64,000 nt of DNA from Fusarium oxysporum f. sp. lycopersici 4287 (lineage: Eukaryota > Ascomycota > Sordariomycetes > Hypocreales > Nectriaceae), in contig NC_030986.1 in the NCBI RefSeq assembly GCF_000149955.1, forward strand, positions 4,491,870 through 4,555,869, read 5' to 3'. Positions 1 to 12,200 of the stretch are shown here, piece by piece. Under the pieces are notes generated by a model, which was not told where the DNA came from, did no database searches, and was given only the letters and a program-made list of their open reading frames with translations. The position numbers were made by a program, and so were the translations under genes. Numbering within the stretch: position 1 is the first letter of the stretch; each line of letters starts with the position of its first letter.

Positions 1-1278
1 CGTCTTCAGGCCTGCTGTGTTCGGGTCAGGAGAGGAAGACGGAATGAGAGAATGAGGGAATCAACAAAACGAGAGGAGGAAGGGGAGGAGGGAGGATGAA
101 GAGGTAGGAGGAGGATGGAGAAGAAGGAAAAGGACTGGGTGACAGGTACGCGAGTAGAGTAGGTAGTTTTAACCAACTGTAATGCAGCGAGAGGAGAGAG
201 ATCCATGGTTTGTATGGGTGGATGGCTCCATCCAATCCATCCATGGCATGGCCTAAAGTAAGCTAGCTAACTTGCCAGGGGCGTGAGGTGTAAATGCAGA
301 TGCAGGCGGAGTGTGAGTGCGAGGTCTAGGAGGTGTGCTGGGATCTTGGGTGTGTGAGATGGGGGATGTGTCCTGTCTTGTCCTGTGCTCTGTGCTCTGT
401 GCTCTGCCTTAGTCTAATTCGTTACTGCATTGCATGCACCCGTCCGTCCTTGCTTCAACATTGATGAATGCACTGCTAATAAGCGACTTCTCTTATCCTC
501 AATATTTCAATCTCTGTCTCTTTCGCAAGACCTCAATTGTTACCTTAATACCGACCTGCCCTGTTTTCATGGCCACCTATCGTACCGCTTGCGGGGACGC
601 TGACCAGGTACTGGTTTGCTGGGCAACAGGTGGTGCAGGTACCTAAACCGGCCCCTGCTAGGAGGCCACCAGGAGTTGCCCACCTAAGCTCGGGTCGCGC
701 GCCCACCAAAGCGAACGCCAATCCTGGCAGTTTGAAGTTTGTGAGAGGAAAAAGGAAGCTTCCATTCGATTTGCTTTTACAGATCCATCAAATCTACCAA
801 TAAAGAACTCTCATTTGCTTTCTACATTTTCCTCAAGGAAATGTTCATCATTGACTCCCCTTTTACGACTCTTGTAGCATAAATACATACATAGTATTTC
901 ACAAATTAACTTAATACTTAATGAAATGCCTCTTCTCTTTTTTTTTTGCGGGCGGACTTACGCTACTTTGACCTCACCACTTTGACCATCGCGCACCTAA
1001 TTCAAGGCACGCTCTTTCGGAGGCTGGGTCCAAACTCAGGTAGCTTCTGCTTGGGGCTTTGAGAGCAGAACGGGATTGGGTGTGAGTGGACGGCAGCATA
1101 ACGCAACTCTGCACAGCACAACACAATACAGCACAAGAAACCGGAGGACGACATGGGGTGTGCAAGGTATAGTGCAGCAACTTTGGGCGGACGCTAGCAC
1201 TCACTTGGGGCTTGGATAGAAGCGTGATGAAGCGTGTATCAAGCGTGTGAGCTCGCGCTGGCCTGTCGACTTGTGCAA
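1..1278. other. Intergenic; possible upstream region of a gene off the left edge
   Basis: I see no supportable coding region here. Roughly 30-130 is almost pure purine on the + strand, which is a CT-rich tract on the - strand. In filamentous fungi such tracts commonly lie just upstream of transcription starts, so this may be the leader or promoter of a minus-strand gene whose coding part lies left of the window. That is inference. The rest is mixed sequence with a short poly-T run near 940-950. Confidence 0.35.
28..132 (-). promoter_or_regulatory. CT-rich tract, putative promoter/leader of a leftward gene
   Basis: The plus strand is almost uninterrupted A/G (many GAGGAGG and GAAGAAGG units), so the minus strand is a long pyrimidine run. 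CT-rich blocks of this kind are typical of fungal core promoters and 5' leaders. No downstream ATG can be seen because the tract points off the window edge, so assignment to a gene is inference. Confidence 0.3.
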
Positions 1279-1378
1279 NNNNNNNNNNNNNNNNNNNNNN
1301 NNNNNNNNNNNNNNNNNNNNNNNNNNNNNNNNNNNNNNNNNNNNNNNNNNNNNNNNNNNNNNNNNNNNNNNNNNNNNN
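1279..1378. other. Assembly gap (100 N)
   Basis: Exactly 100 undetermined bases. A run of 100 is a common default for a gap of unknown length between joined contigs, so true distance and continuity across it are unknown. Any open frame crossing it is meaningless. Confidence 0.99.
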
Positions 1379-4300
1379 GATTAAAGCAATCATGAATTAT
1401 ATGTTGAATCGACCTTGCCGTGGAATGAGAGGTGTCTTCAAAATGAAGAAGAGAGCCTCAATATTTTGGTAGCATGATGCACTCAGCCGAATCTATTTAT
1501 TTGTTGACTGCTTCCAAGTTTTGACAAGACATTTATTATTATATACTTCAATAACGCAGTCCTCTCTCATGCGGCCACGACAGTTTGTTTGTTTAGAACT
1601 TCTGCTCATGGCCGCTTCACGGCCTCGTTGAGCAGGGCCACAGCCGGCCCATTGTCCTTGTTTATAAGCATTGTACGTCCATTCAATGGCCGAGTGACCT
1701 ATTAAGGAGCACATACACAGGCTCACCACAGCGAGTCGGCAGACACCAGCTGTAAAGAACCGTCACATTTGCATGCACCACCTAGTCTTTATCATGGCAA
1801 CCAAGGCATTTTGACGATCTCGACGACACGCTCAAGACCGAGTTGAGGGTGCCCGCCATGACCGCGGCCTCTGGCCGACTGAAACAATCGTCATATTGAG
1901 TCAAAGTCAATGCGCTTGATTGACAGTGAGGTGACAGTGATATATCCGTACAGGCTACTGAGCTTGGTGTAAACGAAACAGAAATCATGAGATATTGTCA
2001 CTATTGCACCAATTCCACGATAAGGTGATGGCCAGGGGCCTGTTTGAGAGGCCCCAATAATAGCAAACCCATCTGTCAGAACATCGTCCCTGTTGCTCGG
2101 GTTGCGAATGCAATGCTTGTCTAAACCTTCAAAAGCATGGATTCCCTTACAGTGATAGTGTCATGAACATAAATAAATAAAAAAGGTCCGGCCAACAGTG
2201 GACGCTTCTGCACTCTAACGGGGTTCCGAGCTGCCCGTAACTTAGCCAACATCCCACACTCGTCATCACTACGGACGGAATAAGCTCCCGTTGGACACGA
2301 CTGACTGTTCCCTAGAAAAGAGTCGACTCGGCTGGACTCGTCGTTGCCCGGTGCAGCAAATGCGTGTGCAAGTTGAGGTTAGGTTAGCCCATGAACCACT
2401 TGCTGCGCTTGCTTCACAAGCCCACAAGCTACTGTGCAGCTCCGACGGGAGCGTGAAGCCATCGCAGTCCCGTCTCGTCTCGTCTTCCTCGACAACCGTG
2501 TCGTTCCTAAGTACGGGTCCATACCGACGCGGCACCTGCGCGACGAGACTTGGACAGAGACTAATACGATTAACTCGAGTCTTGCCTGGATCCTGACTTT
2601 CATCTCAATCAGCCCAGTTTCCCATCTCGGCGACGAAAGGGAGTTTTCTGTGGGTTTGGGGCGTTGTCAGCCAGAAAAGCCTGAGCCTATGACAATCACT
2701 GAAGGGCTCTGATGGACTGAAAAGCCCTCGTGCTGTAGGAACCACCAGTAGTTATCCGTTGCTCGCGTTGCTTTCAGGTATTATCGACTCTTACATCCTC
2801 CCCGGACCAATCAATTGGCCGCATCAGGCTTCTGCATCTCAACTAACCATGCATGTAATTGAGTGCTCTCGAGCATCAATGTCATTCTCAGTCTCCCTCA
2901 CATCCAACGCTGTCACTCAATCCCCACAGGGTGCGATCTATACTTTGACTTTCCAATATATCCACTGGACTACAGGTCGCTAGACAAACCTTGGGCCAGA
3001 TGAGAGGCTCGCATAGCTCTCACTTGATTGGTTTTAGCTTTTTGCCTCTTGTGTTAACTCAACTTATGCTGTGCTGTGTAGCTGTCATTTGTACATGATT
3101 GTCAGCTCTCTAGCTGTAAACGTCAAACTGCCACTGCCACTGTATCTGTACGTAGCATGGTGTTCATTCATCGGCGCGGTCCTCTCCTCGCGTTGCCTAG
3201 CCTAGCTCAGGGGTGACGGGCCGGCCGTGGTACAGTACCAAAAGTCGTGAGACGCTGTCAGCGTTCTGCCCTGCTAAAACCCTTGAATGCTATGGTTTTG
3301 GGAACACAGCACGGAGCAGCATCTGCAGTAGGTTGCTCTGCGTATAATGCCAAGCCCGCTTTGCTCCTCGGGCGTATCGTAATTCGCTGACCCGTAGAAA
3401 GTTTGCTCAACCGGACATGTCCCCGCTTTGACGACGCTATTCACAAATCTGACACTATTCACATATCCGTACATAAACACAAATCATATCGAAGCCATGT
3501 TTTCTCCTGCATGTCATTGTTCGACAGCTTCAACTAAAAGCAGCTTCCCTTGAATGAGTTGTCAGTCTCACCTTCAGCCTCATCTCCCTGTTCTAGACAT
3601 GATCTCGCTGGAAACTATTCTAAGCATCGGAACTCAAATCCGTGCCAGGTGCCACTTTGATAAAGCGAGATCGCTATCATGTCGCAAACAAATTTATTCG
3701 CCCGATACGTATCCGGTTGGATCTCATACGCATCAGACCCATCTCATAGACGATCTCTGTTTCCTCATCCCCGTCCATGTAAGGCGGGTATATGGAACTG
3801 TTGGTAAAAGGAGGTGCTTGGCGATACTGTGCAGGTAATAAAACATGATGAATACGGAGTATTGTAACAAGATATTCCATGCAGTGGCTGCATGGAAACC
3901 GACGCTACTGCTAACTCACTCAGACGTCCCGCCCATATCTACGGTCGTTATAACGCTGTAAGTGGCATCCGATAGGCGCAGTATTTTTTGTTGGTTATTA
4001 TAGATTGAAATCTGCTGCTGTGTCACATCACACCTCATGGCATCACCAACAGATTGATTGTCTCGCCATGGATCAGACTCCTCCTAACAAATCTAATTCA
4101 AGGCTAGTCATGGCAACTCGTACAGCTTCACCGATATTTGCGCTCATCTTGCCTGTCTTGTACGTGCCCGTCAGCGGGCTCAGTTCGTAATAAGTCGCCC
4201 GATGCTCATTTCCATCCCATGCCGCCTCTTCAATTTGCTGCTGCAAGGGAAGCCGAGAAAAAATTGGCCCTCTCCACAGCGCACGAGAGCGTCTCCACGC

Positions 4301-7300
4301 CGAAAAGGAACATGCTTGTATAAATGGCACGCATAAGACGTCAAGCGGGCACAAGCACAAGAAACACTTTGTGAAGATAATGACGCAGATATGGTGTTGG
4401 TATACATTAGCCCGCCTGTGCAAGTGTTGGTCACTACTCTGTACAATGGGACAAAAGTCTGATGAGCTTCTCGAGTTGCCTAGTCGACAAGCGAAATGGA
4501 TTGACTTCAGATAGTGATTGAATCCCAACGAGTCAGGGTCTTTGAAGAATGGAGAAATACTCTCCATCGATGCCATCATAGGAATGTTCTTTCGATTCGG
4601 GGTCCAACACCCGTTCCATTTGTCCCTATGGTATCTAAGAATGTCGCCGCCTCGTTATAAGTCATATCAACGTCCGTGAAACATTACTTCAGCCGCTTGT
4701 GCTTGGTGGCACTCAAACCACGGCTTCCGTCCAAGTTGTCACAAAAATCCAGTTTGGCTAGGCATCAGCTGGAGGAGAACATACTCCTGTTGACCTCAAG
4801 TCTCACCAAATCAGGAGCATTGCTCGCGCGGGGGATGTGGTTAGGCGTGGGATCGTCCAAAACCTCCACAATCCTCTCTCACGACAACTACACCAGGCAC
4901 ACGATCAAGGCACCAGGTCTAGTTCCAGGTTCAGGCACAGGCACAGGCACAGACAGACACGTCGAGAGCACACGACCATATGGGCCCGAAAGCCGGAAAG
5001 TATCACATACACGTCTGCTCAGGACGAGACCTGCACCCCTTTATTAACCCGTCCATCTCGCGCTCACGTTATTAACGCGCCCGCGTCAAATGGCGACGCA
5101 GTTTCTGAGAGCCAATGAGACGGCGTAGACGCGCATTTCATGAGACTCTGGAGTCAGCGCATCTTAGGCCGGACCCAGGTGGCTGGGCGAACGGGAGAGC
5201 TTGGAAAAGGAAACCCAAAGTTGAAGGGCGAGCTAGGTTTAGCGTCAAGAGCCCTGCACAGCTGCACGAATTGACAAAAAACTTCAAAGTGCAACGGGCA
5301 CAGTTGGATCGACAGTATCTGACATGTAACCTGCAACTGAAGCAAGGCAGAGACAGTGATTGAGTCAAGGTAAGGGCGATGGTGTTGGTGCTGGAAATGA
5401 GGCTTTCCAGGCCATCGTCAGTTTCTGAGCCCAATCAGACAGGCAATAGCCTGATCGAACTTTGATCTCATACGAAGCTTTCTTTTCTTTTTTTTTCTTG
5501 GGGGTTTCTGTCACCACTTCTTTTCTCACTTCTCACATGCGCCAACTTGATGCCAGTGAGGGGGTAGCCCCAGGAACTCCGGCCAGGATCCCCTGGCTGT
5601 TCCCGACGCGGAGGGTCAAGATATCCAGATCTGGCTGTGAACCATGACCAAAGGTGTGCCACCCGTAGATCTTCTAGCTTCCGGGTCTGCCATACCTCAT
5701 TCGTTATTTCTTGATCATGATTCTTTGATAGGAATTAACCCATATGTGACACGCGATTCGGATGGTCAAGAGGCTGGTTTAACTATCATGACGTGCCTCC
5801 CTAGGGTCCGAGAGTTTGATCGTGGTGATCTTGGCTTTGCTCTTGACTCTGATGGATCAAGACTGATGGGAATGGTATCCGTAATTCAGTATGGTTTAAA
5901 CTCTCTACTGTTTAGCTGCCCAGAGATGATCACTTGGCCTCAGAAACCCCTCACGCCAGGAACAGCAACTCCGGAGAAGGAGGACACGGGTCCGTAAAGG
6001 TGATTGCATTGAATAGTTTTGGCTGAAATTGTTGCCCGCTTGGCAATATCTCAAATGTTTCCTCCGCAATTGCTGAGATATCTAACTGCGACAGCTCAGT
6101 GCCCAATTTCGGACCACCAACCAAAAGACAAAACAAAGGAGGCCTGAACAAAGACCGGCATAGGTAAGCCACGTCCTCGCGGGCGCGGCATGAGCCACTT
6201 CTCCCTGCCGATCCTCAAGGGAGAACAGATGATATTGAGGCTGCTGGTGGCTTTGCGTGTTCCTGAATTTCAACAACAAACCGCCAGGTAGAGTTGTCTC
6301 GACCACGGTCCTTAAGACGTGCCAGATTCGCGACTGACGGTCTTTCGAAAGTTAACCTAGTGCTTTGGTCGGTATCCGTACGCTACTGGCTGTGATCCGA
6401 CTTACCCATGTCCCAGCAAAGTGGCTGACTTATCGTTCAAGGTGCATCAATGGTCTGACTAAATTCAATATTTCGTCTTCAATCCACAGCTAGAAGCAAG
6501 GCAAATGTCAAAACGGCAACAAAACTTTGAGCTCTGTTCTCTGAACTCATATCTCCCCATCATTTCCCTACCTCCACGATGCAGGTTTCAACTCTCCCTC
6601 ACATTTGACCTTGAAAATGCCAAAATGTGACGTAGGATCTTAGCTTCAGCAGTGGAGAAGGGCAAGCTATCAATGGAGCAGGCGTGGAACCTAGTGCGAT
6701 TGAGCCTTGAAACTTTGCCATTTAAAGTCTAGAAAGCTTGAAACTAGTCTCTGCCCCGCATTCACTCTCCGAGTTCCCAATTCAGGGATCACCAAATTCG
6801 GAAGAGTCTTTTGCAGAGCAGAACCAAGATCCGATATTTGCTGTACAGTTGCTTCTCGAGAAGCGGCAGTCTCTACAGAGATGAGACATTGACTAGAATC
6901 TGTTTCGGACCCTTCTATTATCGATCTAGGTCCCGAATTCCGCTCTGCTGAAACCGATTGGTCTCGTTCATATTCCCGTGAGACTGTGGAAATGAAAAAA
7001 GAACAGAGCCGCAATCTTCTCAGGAGGACTTGTCTAGTCAAAGTAACACACACGAGTAACCTCGGTGGTGTGAGGTGGTTGCGCCGGTTTCCATTTTTAC
7101 ACTACTGGCGACTCCAATTAGATCCTTAGCACCACGGGTAACGAGTCCCAAAGGACGGCACGCCTGCAGCAGGCTTGCAGAAGTGCTATCACCTGTTGCA
7201 GAATGCCAATGGCAAGCTTTCGAGGCACGTCAATACGTCAGGATGTACAAGCACTCTAGAATCAGGGCTAAGCCAAGAGTCATCACCTCGTATGGATGGC

Positions 7301-9203
7301 ATGGCATGCTCTGATTTTCCCCTGGCTCGGGGTAAGACTCTGAGAGAGCGCGTTAGGTTGGCTCGGTGCCGTGGCTACTGCAGAGTTAAGGGTGAAAGGG
7401 TGCGAGACACGAGAGTCTCGGATCGAGTTGCTTAATTATGGCGTCAACGACATGATATCGGCTTGGTTTCCTGGCTCCACGTCTTGTTTCTCTTGGTGAT
7501 GCATCATCCCTCGCTTCGCCCTGCTGTGGTGTATAGTGTTGTGTTGCTGCCTCCGCCTCCGCTCAATCAACGAATTACGCCCAAGCCGAGACGCTGATAC
7601 TCATGCTGACACCACTCATAATGCCTGTAGCTCAGCACTGAACCAAAGAACCCTTAACTAAACTTAAGATCAACCCCATCCCTTGCCCGCGCCCCCATTC
7701 CGAAGCCCCGTAACTTTTTTTTTTAAACGTGTCTTGTCTCTGATGAAATAAACGCCAAAAGACGCCTCAGAGACGCGCGGGCTTTGGTGATGATTTGCAG
7801 CTCGCAACACGTTCCACGTACATGGGTTGCTGCGAGACGCGTGAGATGAGGAGCCACCTTCACCGCAGTGAGGGGGAGTTTGGGAAAAAGGAAGTTAAAA
7901 ATCATCATATGCAGATGCTCACGCCCATGAGGTTGGTCACGATGGAGTCTGCATCGGCCACTCCATCACCTCGCAGAAACCGCCGAACGCAGATTTTTTT
8001 CTCCTTGATGAAGCTGTCGCCGCCGGTAATTGCTGACTACATACTTTCCACTTGGCGGATGTTGCGGTTCTTACTTATGCGTGCAAGGACCATGAAAATC
8101 ACATTAATTGAGCCCAGGACCAACAAATAGCGGGCTAGACACCGGGTATCCATCGCCTGAGACAAGCGGTCCCCCTCGAATTAGTTATCAACAGCCTCGT
8201 TCCCGTTGGTGTGCACTCTCAACATCCACTCTCCGAGACGGCACCGTGGGAGAGATCTTTGCCATCCGAGGATTGAAGCCCGGACCTCTGTGACTGGCGC
8301 ATGTCACCAAGTGGTTCGTAGTGGATTTTTCTTCGTCTTCTTGTTCCCGCAGTCCGGCCCGCGGCGATGGAATCAGAGCCCCTCATACGCTCAATAAGTG
8401 CCGTCTGCCGTCTACAGTACGTAAGATCCATTCACGATAGGGTTGATTCGACCGACAGAGTGGTACTGTTGCTGTACCCCATGAGGTTCCATCCTCGTCC
8501 CCGACCACGCTGCAATTTGAGGTTATCCACAACGAGGTCCAGATTTGCACAAAATGGACACGAATGCACGTGCCAGGCCCCAGCTTGAAATGACGCTAAG
8601 GTGCAAATGTTCCAGAAGCCTTCCACAAAGCGGAGCTACCCGCGTAAGTGACGACACACTTGACTCCTTTTCTGAGTGAAATGAGGCTGAATCACCCGAG
8701 CAGCCATTCTTGTTTTGGCGTAGCGTCCCCCCACACGTCGGGTCGTGACGCGCTAAGATACGGTACCTTCAGGGTCCATTTTTACGCGAAAGAAGCCTGT
8801 TCTTGACTCTCTAGACTCTCCTCTTTTTTTTATACATGCTCATCTCGTCTCTTGTGCACGCCTCAATAGCTCCGCTGCGCCGTTTTGTGTCTCGTGACTG
8901 GTGCTTATGCGGATATTGGCTTGGCTTGGCTGTCGGCAGAATCATTTCCTAGCGGCCTAGGCCCAGTGAATTCGATAAGTGTCCATCCCTCGCTTCTTCA
9001 CCACAGCGACGCAAGGTTAAAGAACCAGACTAACTGGATCCATGACGCCTCTAAGGGAACCGAATGCATTCATCTGAATGGTTCCATGCAAGGAAAAAAA
9101 AAGTCATGGAAAAAAAGGAACCATGATACCCACTTGACTTTCAACTTTATGCAGTGCCAAGGATGGTCGGAAATACATCACCACGGGTTTCACGGCGCTT
9201 GGT
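1379..9203. other. Long stretch without a supportable gene
   Basis: Base composition is close to that of the coding part of the window, but open frames are short, lie on both strands and lack recognisable domains. The longest are about 168 codons (4073-4579, minus), 120 codons (6691-7053, minus) and 117 codons (5644-5997, plus). None has convincing splice partners or a family resemblance I can name. A short GGCACA-type microsatellite lies near 4931-4960. The stretch could be regulatory DNA of a developmental gene, unannotated non-coding RNA, or decayed sequence; I cannot tell which. Confidence 0.4.
4931..4960. repeat. Short GGCACA / CAGA microsatellite
   Basis: Three to four tandem imperfect copies of GGCACA run into two copies of CAGA. 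Simple-sequence repeat with no coding context. Confidence 0.6.
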
Positions 9204-9225
9204 AAAAAAAAAAAAAAAAAAAAAA
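9204..9225. repeat. Homopolymer A22
   Basis: Twenty-two consecutive A residues on the plus strand, the longest homopolymer in the window. It could be a poly(dA:dT) nucleosome-depleting element or the 3' tail of an old retroposed copy. I see no flanking target-site duplication that would decide it. Confidence 0.8.
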
Positions 9226-12200
9226 CCCAACCTTGCAATTTTTTATCAATTGCTATGGCGATGAGACGAAATCTCTGATCACCCTCATACAAAGCTCCGC
9301 CTCTTACTTGAAAAACTCCCTCTTGCTCCTCTTTCGCACAGCGTCTCCGACGTTAAGCTGCCCTCAAACTATCCTTGGTCCTCGGTGTTACTCGTAATGC
9401 TCCAGCTTGAACACCCCGATTGACGGCGATAGAGACACCTTCGGCAGTTTGTGTCGAAGTCTCCGCAAGAATATTTGTTATTTGCCAAATACCGTCGGCA
9501 ACCGCCAGTGAAAGGAATTTTCAAAGGTTCCGGAATACCGATTGATCCGGAAGAGATCTTGTGATAACCTCACGTTGCCTACTCAACTAGGTTTGGCCAC
9601 AGGTCCAGTGGTCCTTGATACCAGGCCATACATTAAACCTCTTACTGAGTCACTGCCACCGACAAAGCAATACGATCTTGGTTGAGGTCAACCATCGCCC
9701 CTTTTCACGGGAAAAGTTGGTGCCTATGGACTATCTTATTGCATTATATTCATTCATGTTTCAGATCCATTCTTGCCTATGGCGGTTGTTGATTTCACCT
9801 TGTTGGGCATATTGTTTATTTGAGTGCAAGAGGATGCGACATATGATTGTTTTTACCCTGTCTCTATGTGAGATTGATGCCAGGGTTGGCATTCCATCAG
9901 TAGTGTCTCAATGGACCCTTTCGAAGTCGTCAAGTTTTGCAAGGAAGCCATGTGTCTCTGCTGCTCCTCCAGGGTAGCGCCCACAGCAATCTTAGTTTCG
10001 CGGGGATGCGATTACGCGATATCATTGGCTGGTCTGACCATCTGGGCAGCCCGCTTACAATGTGTGTAACGTGGAATCTGATACACCTGCTACACCAGAA
10101 GAGCTTGGACTGCGGTCCAGTCTCACTCGAAATTTCCCCGCACCTCTTGTTGTCGATGTCCTCATGCTTTCGCGTCTGCCGTCAAGTGGCGGCGAGTGGA
10201 CGTGTCTTCAAGAGGTCACGGTACTAAACCCGGCCAGACTGAGCCAGGAACAAACCTTTGCCCAGCAAGCTACCAAGATTACTGTTCCAAGTTATCATGC
10301 CCCTCTGTGGCTCTGTCACATCACATGCTAAGCAAGGCATACACTGATAATTGTCTCCTCGTTATGTTGCCGCGGACGATGAATTTATATCGCGCGCGAA
10401 TTGAGTTTTAAAACAACAATAAACAATAAACATGGAGATAAGCTTCAGAAACACCGAGTGGGATGTGTTCTGCATCCGAAAGAGGCATATGCGAGTGACC
10501 AGGTTGGCATTTTGCTGACCATGAACCACGATCTTGGATCTCAAACCAAAGGCCAAGAACCGACCATCCAGTGAGAAGTCTCAATGAGGTTTGGTTTCTC
10601 GCTGCCTGCGTTTTCATGACGACGAGTTGCAGTCAATGGTTCGTCTCCAAGGATCGACCCCTGGTCGCTTTAGGTTGATAGCCGCCGCTTCGCTTGCAAG
10701 TCTGCCCTACGTCCTGTTGCTGATTGATGTTCCCTTAACCAAGTTAGGTTAATGGCTCAAGATGTCAGCTGGATGTGGGAGGCTGTGAGGAAGGCCATCA
10801 CCGAGCGTCCTATCAGCGTTGAGAATCGACATGTCGGTTGTTGACATGAACATGCCCCCTCTGTAGATCCATGCAGTGCATGTGAATGGCTTGATACCGT
10901 TGGTCTGTCGTGATGGCTGATCTGTAATCTGATGGGAATCTTACGAACGGGGTGCAGATTCGACAACGCGACACTTTACGAGTGCGCCATTCACCGATTG
11001 TCAACATGATGTACATGATCGGCCTAGAAGACGATCTTCAGCTGTCGGATGCTACCGGAATAAGACCGACCGAAAGGAACATTCTGGTTCGGGAAACTTG
11101 GCCAAAGTCAACAAGCCGTAAATAAGATCACCAATTGATTCGCGAGCGAACAATGGTGCTGGGACAATTGACAGGGCATGGCCCTTGTTCGGAATCGATG
11201 GTGAGATTGGTTTGTGACCTCTGGTTGGTCAACGAGTTCTTCATGTTTGCTTTTTGAGACACCAAATCGGGAAACTAGCCAAGCTGGAATCTCCAACAAC
11301 AGCCACCAAAGGCCTAACCGAGGCTGAAGACTGATGTCGATTTGTCTTACCAAAGGATTATTCAGTCACCTCGGCGTCCCGCGGAGCTTGGTCAACTTGG
11401 ATATGAGACTGAATATAGGCCGCATATGTGGCAAGATTAAGAGGTAAAACCAAGTTCGTGATCGCGGAAGAAAATCCCAATCGGGGCCATTTTTTCGCGA
11501 TCTGGTTTACTCGAAGCCTTTGGTCGGGGCCCCTGTTCAGAGCTGGGGCTCGTGCGGCGGTCATACGGGTTCGTCGTCTTGGTTCATCCCCGCAACTTTT
11601 GCAGGCTGGGTTCTTGTGGGGATATTGATCGCGATTTGAGAGTCAAGTCGATCAAGTTCAAGGGTTTTTAAGAATCATGAAATGTTTCGGTTTACGGAGA
11701 GGTGGATGAGGTCTTCAAAGTCTCGAACCCTATACAGAGACAACCTTGACTGTACGGTCTCAGTAAGGTAAGAATCACTTCAAACGAGAGACGAGTGAGT
11801 TGAATAGTTACAAGTTGTGCTCTCCAGCCAGTTGTCAACGAGACCTCGACTTCGAGATGAGCTAGCAAGGCTCAGGGTAGGAGACTAATACCTCAATATC
11901 AGCTCATCTACGACTTGCCCATTGGTGTTTTGCAAGGCGCTTGCGTATCAGCAAACACCAGGACGTGCGTTGTCAACGCTAGTTTTCTTGATTGTTTCCA
12001 ATTCCACGATACCCCATGTTATTTTATCAACTCTATTACCGTGCGATGTAACTTGCCCGTATCAAAATAGCTCAACTCATGCCGAGTGGACCGAGGTGAA
12101 GCATTCAGATCGAACACAAGCTTCAATCAATACTCAAAGCAGAGGATTCTTCAACCTGTTGCTTGCTGTTTTTGGTTATGGAGGGTTCCATACCCGGATC

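Noticed and set aside
974..1393. Open frame spanning the run of Ns
   Set aside because: It reads through the 100-N gap, so it is an artefact.
4073..4579. 168-codon minus-strand open frame
   Set aside because: No recognisable motif, Cys/His/Arg-rich composition typical of non-coding sequence, and no flanking exon could be joined.
5644..5997. 117-codon plus-strand open frame with fairly protein-like composition
   Set aside because: No domain, no supporting promoter or splice context, and isolated in a gene-free stretch.
6691..7053. 120-codon minus-strand open frame
   Set aside because: Some protein-like segments, but no homology recognised and no neighbouring exons; length is reachable by chance.
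11700..11780. Possible tRNA-like TTCGAA-type elements (also near 15880 and 51485)
   Set aside because: The flanking bases do not form a T-arm stem and no matching A-box lies at the right distance.
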